Source of the DNA: Chloroflexota bacterium
Lineage (GTDB): Bacteria > Chloroflexota > FW602-bin22 > JACPRP01
Direction: 5' to 3'
Assembly (NCBI GenBank): GCA_016210495.1
Contig: JACQUC010000200.1
Coordinates: 1-64,000, forward strand
Length of the DNA stretch: 64,000 bases
The position numbers and the translations under genes are program-made. This document shows positions 43,377 through 52,289 of this stretch, in pieces (within the stretch, counting starts at the first letter, position 1; each line of letters opens with the position of its first letter). The notes beneath the pieces are model-generated. The model was not told where the DNA came from, made no database searches, and saw only the letters and a program-made list of their open reading frames with translations.

Positions 43377-43556
43377 ATGGAAAAATTGTTGCTCAAGCCA
43401 ATGGATGCCGCCGAGCTAATCGAGGTCGGCCGTTCGCGCATCTATGAGATGCTGCAAAAGGGCGAACTGCCGTCGGTGAGGATCGGTCGCAGCGTAAGAG
43501 TGCCCGTTTCGGCCTTGCGCCAGTGGGTCGAAGAGCAGGGAAAGCAAACAGCTTGA
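43377..43556 (+). CDS. xis: Excisionase-type helix-turn-helix protein
   Basis: 59 residues. The whole protein is one MerR-like winged-helix domain of the HTH_17/excisionase type: MEKLLLKPMDAAELIEVGRSRIYEMLQKGELPSVRIGRSVRVPVSALRQWVEEQGKQ. It probably steers the integrase toward excision or represses the int operon. Shine-Dalgarno ggaggg (43361-43366). Followed 14 bases later by the primase-polymerase gene, probably one transcript. Confidence 0.9.
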   Translation: MEKLLLKPMDAAELIEVGRSRIYEMLQKGELPSVRIGRSVRVPVSALRQWVEEQGKQTA

Positions 43557-43570
43557 TAGGGGGTGGACAG

Positions 43571-45760
43571 ATGGCCATAGTGAAAACGCCAGATAGGCAC
43601 GGCGTCAATGTGGTGCCATCCAACGAGATGCTAGACGAAGCGTTAGCTATGGCGGCGCGCGGTTGGCCGGTTCATCCGAACTACCATCTCGAAAACGGCA
43701 TTTGCACTTGTCGAGCTGGGGCCAAGTGTGACACGCCGGGCAAGCACCCTCGCGTCTTGGGCTGGCAGGACAATTCAACCGTTGACGAGGCAACGATCCG
43801 CGAATGGTGGAGCCGTTGGCCAAGGGCGAATGTCGGGACCTTGACGGGCAAGCGCGGGGGCAAGGTGGTGCTTGACGAAGACCCGCGCCACGGCGGCAAT
43901 GACTCCCTAGCGCAACTGGAGGCAATGCACCGCAAACTCCCCCATACCGTCGAGGTCCTCACCGGTGGCGGAGGTCGACAGTTTTACTTCAAGCATCCCG
44001 GCATCGGCATCCGGATCAAGAACAGCACGAGCGAACTGGGGCCCGGGCTTGACATCCGCGGTGAGGGTGGCCAGGTCGTGGCACCGCCTAGTCTACACAA
44101 GAGCGGGCGGCGGTACGCCTGGGAGGCTTCCAGCCATCCTGACGACACGCCGCTGGCGCCTATGCCAGAATGGCTCCTAAATATGGTGAGGGAACCAGGG
44201 GCGAGCAGCAACCGCCAAAGGCGAGCAGAGCCAGCGCCAAAGAAGATACCGTATGGGCAGCAACACACTCGACTGCTTAGCTTCGGCGGAAAAATGCGAG
44301 ACGGAGGCGCTGAGGTCGAGGAAATTGACGCAGCACTCCAGATTATGAACGAGACCAGATGCGAGCGACCAGGGCCACCGGAGAATATCCGGAAGATGGC
44401 AGAGAGTATTTGCAGACTGTACCCGGTGGGCGAAGCTGGGAAGGCGGTCCGTGACGGTGCGATTGCCCCAGATAAAGCCGAGCCGGATGTAGCCGTGGGT
44501 TCGCCTTGGCCTGATCCATTGGACCCGGCTGCACTCCACGGCCTCGCAGGTGACCTTGTGCGTGCTATAGAGCCCCACACGGAGGCCGATCCCGTGGCCC
44601 TTCTCGGGCAATTCCTCATCGCTTTCGGCAACATCATAGGTCGCGGGCCACACTTCCAAGTCGAAGCGGATTACCACCCGCTGAATGAGTTCATCGCGCT
44701 GGTCGGCCCCACGGCCAAGGGGCGCAAAGGCACGTCCGCCGGACACATTAGGCACCAATTCAAGAGCGTGGATGAGGTCTGGGCGAGAGACCGAATACAG
44801 GGCGGTCTCTCGTCTGGCGAAGGCCTAATTTGGGCAGTCCGAGACCCAATTTCGAAGGTCGAACTCATCAGAGAGAAAGGCAAGGGCACCGGCGAATATC
44901 AGGAAATTGTGATTGATCCGGGGGTCACTGACAAACGACTGTTTGTGTTGGAGGCAGAGTTCGCGTCAACGTTGCGCGTACTTGGCCGGGATGGGAACAC
45001 CCTGTCGGCCATCATCCGTCAAGCTTGGGATTTAGGGGATTTGCAGACACTGACGAAGAACAGCCCAGCGCAGGCCAAGGGGGCGCACATTTCAATCGTG
45101 GGGCACATCACGCGAGACGAACTTCGCCGATATCTTGACACTACAGAGGCGGGAAATGGGTTTGCCAATAGATTCCTTTGGCTCTGCGTGCGTCGGTCAA
45201 AGTGCCTGCCTGAGGGCGGGCACCTCGCAACCGTGAACTTAGCTCCGCTGTTGCAGCGGCTACGCCAGGCAGTCGAGTCCGCGCGAAAGGTGGGAGAGAT
45301 CAAGCGCGATGAGAATGCTCGTGCCATCTGGCGGAAGGTCTATCCCGAACTCTCGGAGGGCAAACCAGGATTACTGGGAGCGATGACCTCGCGCGCAGAG
45401 GCTCATGTCATGCGACTGGCGTCGATCTATGCGCTCCTGGACTTGTCGGACCTCATCGGAGCCGAGCATTTGCAAGCAGCGTTGGCTTTTTGGGAATATG
45501 CCGAAGCGTCGGCGCGCTATATCTTCGGTGACAGCTTAGGTGACCCAACCGCGGATGACATTCTTCGGGCATTGCGTTCGCGCCCAGACGGGATGACTCG
45601 GACGGACCTTCGCGACCATTTCGGACGGAACAAGAGCAGCGCCGAGATCGCGCGGGGCCTGGGCGTCCTGTTGGAGTACGGCCTTGCCTACTTTCAAACT
45701 GAAGAGACCGAGGGACGCCCTGCGGAGCGATGGGTTGCGGTTAGCGCAGTCACGACATAA
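43571..45760 (+). CDS. Bifunctional primase-polymerase with a DUF3987-like helicase part
   Basis: 729 residues. N-terminal ~230 residues form a prim-pol domain of the archaeo-eukaryotic primase type (ALAMAARGWPVHPNYHLENGICTCRAGAKCDTPGKHPRVLGWQDNST, then WPRANVGTLTGKRGGKVVLDEDPRHGGNDS with the acidic metal pair, and VEVLTGGGGRQFYFKHPG). The C-terminal part (~310-680) resembles DUF3987/primase-C helicases (DPVALLGQFLIAFGNIIGRGPHFQVEADYHPLNEFIALVGPTAKGRKGTS... and a late winged helix TADDILRALRSRPDGMTRTDLRDHF). The Walker-like GPTAKGRKGTS lacks a classic GK[ST] spacing, so ATPase activity is uncertain. Likely the element's replication initiator. ATG at 43571 with ggggtggac upstream. Confidence 0.88.
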   Translation: MAIVKTPDRHGVNVVPSNEMLDEALAMAARGWPVHPNYHLENGICTCRAGAKCDTPGKHPRVLGWQDNSTVDEATIREWWSRWPRANVGTLTGKRGGKVVLDEDPRHGGNDSLAQLEAMHRKLPHTVEVLTGGGGRQFYFKHPGIGIRIKNSTSELGPGLDIRGEGGQVVAPPSLHKSGRRYAWEASSHPDDTPLAPMPEWLLNMVREPGASSNRQRRAEPAPKKIPYGQQHTRLLSFGGKMRDGGAEVEEIDAALQIMNETRCERPGPPENIRKMAESICRLYPVGEAGKAVRDGAIAPDKAEPDVAVGSPWPDPLDPAALHGLAGDLVRAIEPHTEADPVALLGQFLIAFGNIIGRGPHFQVEADYHPLNEFIALVGPTAKGRKGTSAGHIRHQFKSVDEVWARDRIQGGLSSGEGLIWAVRDPISKVELIREKGKGTGEYQEIVIDPGVTDKRLFVLEAEFASTLRVLGRDGNTLSAIIRQAWDLGDLQTLTKNSPAQAKGAHISIVGHITRDELRRYLDTTEAGNGFANRFLWLCVRRSKCLPEGGHLATVNLAPLLQRLRQAVESARKVGEIKRDENARAIWRKVYPELSEGKPGLLGAMTSRAEAHVMRLASIYALLDLSDLIGAEHLQAALAFWEYAEASARYIFGDSLGDPTADDILRALRSRPDGMTRTDLRDHFGRNKSSAEIARGLGVLLEYGLAYFQTEETEGRPAERWVAVSAVTT

Positions 45761-45780
45761 ACGACATTAACGACAAAAGG
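45752..45780 (-). repeat. Iteron-like motif, copy 1 (minus orientation)
   Basis: Read on the minus strand: ccttttgtcgttaatgtcgtttatgtcgt, three gtcgt units nine bases apart. It overlaps the last codons of the primase-polymerase gene. The same motif occurs at 51955-51982 and 53424-53452. Confidence 0.6.
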
Positions 45781-45787
45781 TCTGGTT

Positions 45788-46210
45788 ATGGGCAAATATC
45801 TGGACATAGCAAAGAAGGTCAGCGAAGCAACCAAGACATCTGGTGTTGCCAAGCCTTCGCTCTGGCGTGTGCTCCTGGTCCTCCCCAACGGTGAGGAACG
45901 CTGGATGACGAAGCATGAGTTGTTTTGCTGGATAGCCCGGGAAATGGGCCAAGCAATGCTGGGCGGGGTCAAGGAGCCGTTGGCCAAGCCAGACCTGGGC
46001 CACTTGTTTAGCACACGCGATGAGTTGGTGGCCAGGCTGAACAAAGCGACTGATGTCATTGTCGAGCTGAAGGCGAGCGGCAAAGATGCAGCCAGGGCTG
46101 AAGCAACGTGGCTCGAACTGATCGAGGAATACAAGCTGGTTGAGGATCAATTATCGCTGCTTGCACGCAAAACCATTGCGGAGGGCGCGGATGGCGGAAT
46201 TGATGATTAG
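45788..46210 (+). CDS. Element-encoded hypothetical protein
   Basis: 140 residues, unknown. Helix-rich (MGKYLDIAKKVSEATKTSG, then TRDELVARLNKATDVIVELKASGKDAARAEATWLELIEEYKLVEDQLS), two predicted coiled segments. Starts 27 bases after the primase-polymerase stop with ggtctggtt upstream, weak Shine-Dalgarno. It overlaps the next gene by 20 bases, so they form one translational unit. Confidence 0.7.
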   Translation: MGKYLDIAKKVSEATKTSGVAKPSLWRVLLVLPNGEERWMTKHELFCWIAREMGQAMLGGVKEPLAKPDLGHLFSTRDELVARLNKATDVIVELKASGKDAARAEATWLELIEEYKLVEDQLSLLARKTIAEGADGGIDD

Positions 46211-46526
46211 TCTACCAACAAAAATGAATCACGTGAAAACGTTACCCAAGGCAGGCAAAGGAGCAGTCTGTATCCAGTATCGGCGTTGCGGCAAGCCGAA
46301 TTGTGGATGTGCACGGGGCTCGCTTCACGGCCCTTATTACTGTTTGTTCTGGCGGGAGCAGGGAAGACTTCGCAAGCATTATTTGCGCCCCGAAGATGTG
46401 GGAGCGTTCAGGAGCGAGTGTGAGGCTCGGCGTAAGCGCGCGGCCGACCAACGCCGGCTCCACGAGCTCTGGCGCCAGCGGTACAGCGCGTACCTTGATA
46501 CAGTGCGACAGGTGGGCAGGCCATGA
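46191..46526 (+). CDS. DUF6788 family protein
   Basis: 111 residues. The ATG at 46191 follows ggaggg (46181-46186). The protein shows the DUF6788 pattern GAVCIQYRRCGKPNCGCARGSLHGPYYCLFWREQGRLRKHYLRPEDV, with Cys-x4-Cys-x-Cys probably binding a metal. Such proteins are common in integrated elements and unannotated phage-like islands; the function is unknown. It overlaps both flanking genes (20 and 4 bases). Confidence 0.8.
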   Translation: MAELMISLPTKMNHVKTLPKAGKGAVCIQYRRCGKPNCGCARGSLHGPYYCLFWREQGRLRKHYLRPEDVGAFRSECEARRKRAADQRRLHELWRQRYSAYLDTVRQVGRP

Positions 46527-47323
46527 GTGATATAGGACTCGTACGGCCAGTGACGCCCGAAGCCTTGACCCTCGCCCGTGAGCTAGCCCGGGAGATGGCC
46601 AGCGCGAAAGTGCAAATGCTCCGCTTTTACCAGGAGCGAGATACAATGACGGTAGCTGAGGCTGAGGTTAAAGCCGCCGGTCGAAATGATGTGGACTGGC
46701 ACGAGCGAACCAAGAATGCACCGGCACAACAGGTCGACTGGTGGGGGCTGAACGCCCTGGCCGAGGCCGACCCCGATGCCGCTCAAGCGGTGTGGGGACG
46801 GATTGCCGCCGAGGCCCGGGACGAACTTGAGAGCGGCGACCGGGCGGCCAAGGCGCTTGAATCCTGTGGCTCGCCGTGGGAGCGCGCGCAGTTCCTCGTT
46901 CTGCGCTGCGCCTTCCGCGAAGAGTGGCGGCCCCGCGGGGGCATCGAGGCGGCCCTGGTAGACACCCTCACCCAAGCCCACAGCGCGTATTTGTTTTGGC
47001 TCAACCGGCTTCGCTGGCTAAATTCCGTGGAGGCAATTAGGGAGCAGGCGTGCGTGGACCGCGAAGGAAAATGGACGGCGCCGACAGTCTCCCACGTCGA
47101 GGCAGTGGAACAGAGCGGCGCGATGGTCGACAGGTTCAACAGACTATTCTTGCGGACATTGCGAGCGCTGCGCGACCTGCGGCGTTACTCCCCGGCAGTG
47201 GTGATCCAGAACGCCGGGCAAGTGAACCTAGCGGCCGGTGGTGGGCAGCAGGTGAACGTTGCGGATAGCGGAGGCGAAACGATTGCGGGCAACGAGGCGC
47301 TCGTGCCAAGACGTGCCCCTTGA
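46523..47323 (+). CDS. Element-encoded hypothetical protein
   Basis: 266 residues, not recognised. Mainly helical with Trp/Arg-rich segments (LTLARELAREMASAKVQMLRFYQERD, WWGLNALAEADPDAAQAVWGRIAAEARDELESGDRAAKALES, AYLFWLNRLRWLNSVEAIREQA, FLRTLRALRDLRRYSP), ending with a Gln/Gly/Asn-rich tail (VNLAAGGGQQVNVADSGG). No signal peptide or catalytic motif. Starts four bases before the DUF6788 stop, and its 3' end lies 26 bases from the converging subtilisin gene. Confidence 0.68.
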   Translation: MSDIGLVRPVTPEALTLARELAREMASAKVQMLRFYQERDTMTVAEAEVKAAGRNDVDWHERTKNAPAQQVDWWGLNALAEADPDAAQAVWGRIAAEARDELESGDRAAKALESCGSPWERAQFLVLRCAFREEWRPRGGIEAALVDTLTQAHSAYLFWLNRLRWLNSVEAIREQACVDREGKWTAPTVSHVEAVEQSGAMVDRFNRLFLRTLRALRDLRRYSPAVVIQNAGQVNLAAGGGQQVNVADSGGETIAGNEALVPRRAP

Positions 47324-47349
47324 TGCCATCATTGTCAGTGTCCACACAG

Positions 47350-50300
47350 TCAACGCCCACTGAATCTTAGAATCAAGAAGCCGCCGTTGTCATGCGCAAC
47401 GTAGACGTAGGCGCCGCTAACAGCAATCCCATAAGAAGTGCCCGGTTCATAATATGACGCGACCTCCACCGGGTGGACTGGGTCAGCGATGTCCACCGCC
47501 CGTACTCCAGACCCGTGCGCAGCGAGGAACGCATATTGCCCTTGGATCGCCACGCGCCATACCGTATCCGGGACGTCCATTGAAACCCCAGTGAGGTCAC
47601 TGGGATTGGCAACATTGACTACCCATAGCTTTTTGTTTCCGCCAGCCAAATAGGCGTGGGCTCCATCTAGCTTCACGTCGTTGGCGTTTATGGCGGCCCC
47701 CTCAGTATTGCCAGCAAGTGTGGGGCTGGCAGGATCAGAGATGTTGATGATGTAGAGCTGGTCCGAGCCAACGTACGCATAGGTTCCAGAGACCGCCACA
47801 CTCGTTGCGAAAAAGCCCGAGGGGGCATAGGACCCCACCTCCCACAAGTGGGCAGTATCCGTGATTGAAACCACCCGCAAGCCTCGTTCCGAATCGGCGA
47901 CATAGGCATAGTTTCCCGAAATGGCGACACGTAGAGCGCTCCCTGGCGTATCGAACGAGGGTCCTAGAACGGGATTCGCGGGGTCAGCGACATCCACGAC
48001 CTTGAGTCCCGACAGCCCCCCTGCAATGTAAGCAAGGTGCCCGACTACCTGAATGTCTTTCCACGTGCCACCTCTAATTGCCCTGCTTGTCAGCGCTGGA
48101 GTTTCGGGCACAGAAACGTCAACGACAGAGAATCCAGATTCGCCAACGTAGACATTTCGCCCCTGAACAGCGACCGCGTACGCTTGTTCCATTGGGAGTT
48201 TCGCAATAAGCTGCAAAGAAGGAGTTGCGGTAGCCGTCGGCGTGTTGGTCGGAGTGGGCGTACTGGTCGGAGTCGCTGTTGACGTCGACGTTGGTGTTGG
48301 CGTTGCCGTAGGAGTGGGCGTATTCGTAGCCGTGGGCGTTGCCGTACGGGTCATTGTGGCAGTGGGCGTCGATGTCGGCGTTGGGGTTGGAGTGAGCGTT
48401 GACACCGCACAAGGAACTGGCGTGGGTAGCATCGAGGAGACGAGGGCTAATTGCGTCTCAGGTCCTTTACCTGTGGCGCTGGCAGCGCCGGCGCTCGCTC
48501 CGATCAAGGGCAGATACGTGCGCCATTGCTCACCGACAAGGGCAAACAGGCCCGTCTCTCTTGTGGATCCTGTCGCCGTGTTTGCAGTCGGGTTAATACT
48601 GCCACTCAATACCCGCCCTGGGACCAGATTGCGAACTTTGAGCCCCTGTTCTCTGAGCCCAGCTACCTCAGCGTCAGTATACCTCAGCGTGAGAGCCGCG
48701 TCGGTGGATAACTGGCCAACAGGGAGCCCGTTCAGGAGGTTGCAACCGGTGAGCTCGAAAGCGAAAACGTTCTTTCCGTGCTCCATATATACCGGAACCC
48801 CGCGGGGAGAATAAGCCACGGAAACGGGAACGCCTAATGCTCCATCGGGTACGTCAAGCTGCACCCGCCCGCCGTGAAAGATGGTGCTGCCGCCAGTCTG
48901 GGGCAATTGCACGACGTGCGGCGTAGGCGTCGGTGTCGGCGTGGGTGTGGGGGTTGGGGTGAAGGTCGGCGTTGGCGTGCGGGTCGGCGTGGGGGTCGTC
49001 GACGGGGTGGGAGTAGGCGTGGGAACCGAGTTGCGGGCTGCTTGAAGTGCTGTAAAGGCATCAATACGACCGAACCCATAGTAGTCATCCTTGCCAGGAG
49101 CACCCCTGTCGACGGCGGTCGATTCCATAATGACTCGAACCTGTGCCGCGCTTAGATTGGGATTGATCGACCAGACCAGACCAGCAAGAGCAGATACGTG
49201 GGGGGCTGCCATCGAAGTGCCGCTGAACTCGTCGTAGCTGCCTGCCCACCTCGGAACCGACGACAGAACCCGGCTCCCTGGCGCAGCCACAGAGACGTAG
49301 CTGCGATGACCTGAGTATGACGCGATACCGTCCCCTTGCTCTGTTGCCCCCACAGCAACGACTCCTGGATAGGCTGCTGGATATTCGATCGGGTTTTCGA
49401 CAGGGCATCCAGAGTCAACGGTGCCACAATTGCCGCTTGAGGCGACGACGAGAACTCCTCGGCTTACCGCGTAAGCCACCGCATTGCGAAGGGTGCTGAA
49501 GTCCACGGTGCCACCAAGGCTTAGATTGAGCACACGCGAGCCAGAGTTCGTTGCATCCACAATCGCCTGAGCTGTCAACGCTGCGGTAGTCCTGCCAGAG
49601 GAGTCCAACACACGCCAAATCGCCACGGAGACGCCGTGTGCCAAGCTGGAAACCCCTATTCCGTTATTGGTCCTCGCGGCGATGATGCCCGCCACGTGAG
49701 TGCCATGCCCATAGCCGTCGTAGCTAACATTACCCCCGTCCACGTAGTCCAACCCTCTGTACAGGTTGAGTGGCTGATCCGGATGCCCCACATCGAATCC
49801 GGAATCGATCACCGAAACTAATATGGAGTTTGAACCGCGGTTGATATCCCACGCCAGTGGAGCGCCAACAGCTTGCAAGCCCCACTGCCATCCGTAGAGG
49901 GGGTCATTCGGGCTGAACTGAACGCCCGGCCCACGCCTCGCGGCTGGGATTCCTACGGGCGTGGGTGGAAGACTAAGGACGGCGTTCACCTCCACGTAGA
50001 TGAAGAGGCCGGACCGCTCCAGGATGTCCTTGATTGATTGCTCCCCACCGACCGGTACAGATATCAAGAGGGTCTCCGGATCGGGTATTATCCTGCGCAC
50101 AATGTTAATTCCTGATGTTGAAGAGAGCACGGCAAGCCCCTGCGCCCTGCGGTCGGCTTGAAGGGCGACTATGAGTTCACCCGGGGAGTAACTGCCGGCA
50201 AGCCCGGGGTTGACCCCAACACCAAGTGGTCTCTTATCCTGTGGCTGAAACAGGAGCGCATTTGGGCGAATCTCGGCTGGCGGCGGTTCGGGGGCTGCTG

Positions 50301-50385
50301 CTGACCCGAACTGGGCCGACAAGTAGACTACGAGGAATAGTCCGGGCACGAGGAATAGCGCTGCATTCACAGAACAGAGCCGCAT
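47350..50385 (-). CDS. Secreted subtilisin-like serine protease with LVIVD propeller
   Basis: 1011 residues. Signal peptide at ~1-31 (MRLCSVNAALFLVPGLFLVVYLSAQ). Prodomain-like region follows, then a peptidase S8 domain with Asp194 (VSVIDSGFD), His227 (GHGTHVAGI), the oxyanion Asn in SSGNCG and Ser391 (FSGTSMAAPHVSAL). A Thr/Pro-repeat linker at ~455-490 leads to a beta domain, then a second Thr/Pro/Ala linker (~670-735) and a C-terminal propeller made of LVIVD-type blades (AVQGRNVYVGESGFSVVDVSVP, VAISGNYAYVADSERGLRVVSI). It is the only minus-strand gene of the right half of the element, so it looks like cargo. The ATG at 50385 has ggagga upstream. The target protein is unknown. Confidence 0.92.
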   Translation of the reverse strand: MRLCSVNAALFLVPGLFLVVYLSAQFGSAAAPEPPPAEIRPNALLFQPQDKRPLGVGVNPGLAGSYSPGELIVALQADRRAQGLAVLSSTSGINIVRRIIPDPETLLISVPVGGEQSIKDILERSGLFIYVEVNAVLSLPPTPVGIPAARRGPGVQFSPNDPLYGWQWGLQAVGAPLAWDINRGSNSILVSVIDSGFDVGHPDQPLNLYRGLDYVDGGNVSYDGYGHGTHVAGIIAARTNNGIGVSSLAHGVSVAIWRVLDSSGRTTAALTAQAIVDATNSGSRVLNLSLGGTVDFSTLRNAVAYAVSRGVLVVASSGNCGTVDSGCPVENPIEYPAAYPGVVAVGATEQGDGIASYSGHRSYVSVAAPGSRVLSSVPRWAGSYDEFSGTSMAAPHVSALAGLVWSINPNLSAAQVRVIMESTAVDRGAPGKDDYYGFGRIDAFTALQAARNSVPTPTPTPSTTPTPTRTPTPTFTPTPTPTPTPTPTPHVVQLPQTGGSTIFHGGRVQLDVPDGALGVPVSVAYSPRGVPVYMEHGKNVFAFELTGCNLLNGLPVGQLSTDAALTLRYTDAEVAGLREQGLKVRNLVPGRVLSGSINPTANTATGSTRETGLFALVGEQWRTYLPLIGASAGAASATGKGPETQLALVSSMLPTPVPCAVSTLTPTPTPTSTPTATMTRTATPTATNTPTPTATPTPTSTSTATPTSTPTPTNTPTATATPSLQLIAKLPMEQAYAVAVQGRNVYVGESGFSVVDVSVPETPALTSRAIRGGTWKDIQVVGHLAYIAGGLSGLKVVDVADPANPVLGPSFDTPGSALRVAISGNYAYVADSERGLRVVSITDTAHLWEVGSYAPSGFFATSVAVSGTYAYVGSDQLYIINISDPASPTLAGNTEGAAINANDVKLDGAHAYLAGGNKKLWVVNVANPSDLTGVSMDVPDTVWRVAIQGQYAFLAAHGSGVRAVDIADPVHPVEVASYYEPGTSYGIAVSGAYVYVAHDNGGFLILRFSGR

Positions 50386-50604
50386 CGCGTCCTCCGGAGT
50401 ATTGCAGAAACCAACCACGGTTCCACGACGTGCCGTATCCGTAGAAAGCCAGAAGCGCCTACAACCAGGCGCCCCACACAGCTGGCCGTACTATCCGCCC
50501 CGCTCGATTCGCACCAGTTAATCATGCCCTTGGCTGGACGCCACCAAGGACGAAAACCCGGGGACGTTCACCACGAAGGACACGAAGGACACGAAGTTCT
50601 CTTC
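50386..50604. other. Region between the protease gene and the insertion sequence
   Basis: No gene. Bases 50571-50596 hold a repeat of ccacgaaggacacgaagga units. Its imperfect reverse complement lies at 51704-51728, on the other side of the IS, so the IS inserted inside a dispersed inverted repeat. Confidence 0.7.
50571..50596. repeat. Left arm of a dispersed inverted repeat split by the IS
   Basis: Tandem units of cacgaagga. The right arm (51704-51728, ctttgtg units) is its imperfect reverse complement. Similar repeats are common in intergenic DNA of several bacterial phyla. Confidence 0.65.
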
Positions 50605-51697
50605 TACTGACCTGTGCATAGATATCTAAAGGTGGCCTGGAATGTGCCGCACCGAGTGGTATGATACACACAAGACCAGCTCAGCCCCACGACTGGAAAG
50701 AGGGTCGTCGTTTCCGGGCGTGGGAACTCTTCCGCCAGGGCTGGAAGCAGTGCCATGTCGCGGCTGCACTGGGCGTTACGCCCGGGGCAGTGAGTCACTG
50801 GCTGAAGCGCGCACGGGCCGAAGGCATCGAAGCGTTGCACCGCCATCCAGGACCTGGGCCGGGGACCAGGTTGACGACCGAGCAAGTTGCACGCCTGCCG
50901 CACCTGTTGGAGCGTGGGGCGGAGGCCTTCGGGTTTCGGGGCGCAGTCTGGACGACTGCCCGCGTAGCCGTGTTGATCGAGCGGGAGTTTGGCGTCCGCT
51001 ACAATCGCGCGCATGTCAGTCGCCTCCTACGTACGATTTGCTGGAGTGTCCAGAAACCGATTCGCCGAGCTACCCAACGCAACGAGCAGAGTATTGCGGC
51101 GTGGTACGCCGAACGCTGGCCAGCACTCAAAAAAAGGCCGAGACTGAAGGGCGCACCATCATCTGGATAGATCAATCGGGCTTCTACCTGTTGCCGGCAG
51201 TCGTGCGGACCTATGCCCCACGGGGCCGGACGCCAGTCCTGCGCGTCCCGTTGACGCGTGATCACGTGGCGGCCATCAGCGGCATTACGCTGGAAGGAGC
51301 GCTCTACTGCTCTACTCAAGAGCGTCCTTTCCGCAGCCCAGACGTGGTTCGGTTTCTCCGTCACCTGCTGCATCACGTTCCTGGCATGCTGTTGGTGATC
51401 TGGGATGGCTCTCCCATTCACCGCGGTCAAGTCGTAAAGGACTTCCTGGCCAATGGGCGTTCCCAGCGCCTGCACATCGAGCAGTTGCCGGGATATGCGC
51501 CCGAACTGAATCCAGACGAAGGTGTCTGGCAGTGCCTCAAGCAGGTCGAGTTGCGGAATCGGTGCTGCTCCGACATCCCGAGCTTGCGTCGCGAGTTGCG
51601 GCTTGCGACGGCAAGGCTCCGCCACAAGCGTCAGGTGATTCAAGGCTGTATCCGCCATGCTGGTTACTATGTTTAGCTCTCTATGCACAGGTCAGTA
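50605..51697. mobile_element. IS630-family insertion sequence
   Basis: About 1.09 kb with 18-bp perfect terminal inverted repeats: tactgacctgtgcataga (50605-50622) and its reverse complement (51680-51697). Both ends are flanked by the TA typical of IS630/Tc1-type target duplication. It encodes one transposase in two frames. Confidence 0.88.
50661..51676 (+). CDS. IS630-family transposase, frame changes at an A7 run
   Basis: Read as one protein of ~337 residues in two frames. The first frame (50661-51170) gives the helix-turn-helix part: FRAWELFRQGWKQCHVAAALGVTPGAVSHWLKRARAEG and the linker. A run of seven A (51129-51135) is where the reading frame can slip by -1; the second frame then gives the DDE catalytic half: TIIWIDQSGFYLLP (Asp), LLVIWDGSPIHRG (Asp), YAPELNPDEGVWQC (Glu). 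All three catalytic residues are present, so it may be active if programmed slippage occurs, as in other IS630 members. A sequencing error in the A run is the alternative. Confidence 0.85.
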
Positions 51698-51954
51698 ATT
51701 TCCCTTTGTGTTCTTTGTGTCTTTGTGGTTAGCGTATTTTCGTACTAGCAACGGAGGCAACTGCAGGAATAGGTGACGTGAAGGTAACATAGCATCCATC
51801 TGCCATAAAGTCAATAGAGTCCTTGATAATCTGCTAGCTGGGGGGCCCTGAAGGGAGTGCTTCACGCCGCCAACTGGCGCTGCCTCTTGCCAAGCGGCCT
51901 GAAGCGGTTGCTTTAGCGCCGTGACGCCAGTGTTACCGAGGTGGCGTCACCCGG

Positions 51955-51982
51955 CTTTTGTCGTCAAAGTCGTCTATGTCGT
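51955..51982 (+). repeat. Iteron-like motif, copy 2
   Basis: cttttgtcgtcaaagtcgtctatgtcgt: three gtcgt units nine bases apart, matching copies at 45752-45780 (other strand) and 53424-53452. Confidence 0.6.
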
Positions 51983-52204
51983 AGTAAGTTTCGCGACCTA
52001 TGACCACGAAGGCCATTGCGGAAGCGTTTCCCAACTGACCCGACTACCACGAGCTCCCAGGGGGGCAAGACAGGTTACAGGATTCAGTGGAAGGACTTGC
52101 AGGAGTTTATTGTGATCGAGCAGGGCAAGAAATGGCAATGACGAACCACGAATCGTGTTTGTTAACGAATGGTCTTTGGGGGCTTGCATATTGGCCCCAA
52201 GTGA

Positions 52205-52233
52205 TTGACTTGGCCCTTCAAAGTTGCTATGCT
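52205..52233 (+). promoter_or_regulatory. Sigma-70 promoter for the MerR-DUF433/DUF5615 pair
   Basis: TTGACT (52205-52210), 17-base spacer, TATGCT (52228-52233), about 55 bases before the ATG at 52290. Confidence 0.65.
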
Positions 52234-52289
52234 GGGCTTGACAGCGAACCAGCCGCTTTTTCCTAAATTAGCGGAGAGGATCAAGCCGA

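Larger units (their letters stand above)
51698..52289. other. Intergenic region after the IS
   Basis: About 590 bases without a supported gene. Contents: right arm of the split inverted repeat (51704-51728), iteron-like motif copy 2 (51955-51982), a ggggc/gcccc hairpin near 52178-52198 and the promoter of the next operon (52205-52233). Confidence 0.6.

Noticed and set aside
48870..48925. The LPQTGG motif in the subtilisin-like protein as a sortase signal.
   Set aside because: It lies in the middle of the protein after the first Thr/Pro linker, not near the C terminus, and no membrane helix and positive tail follow.
48200..49025. The Thr/Pro-coding repeats as a CRISPR array or other DNA repeat array.
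   Set aside because: They are six-base codon repeats inside an open reading frame encoding Thr-Pro linkers, without spacers.
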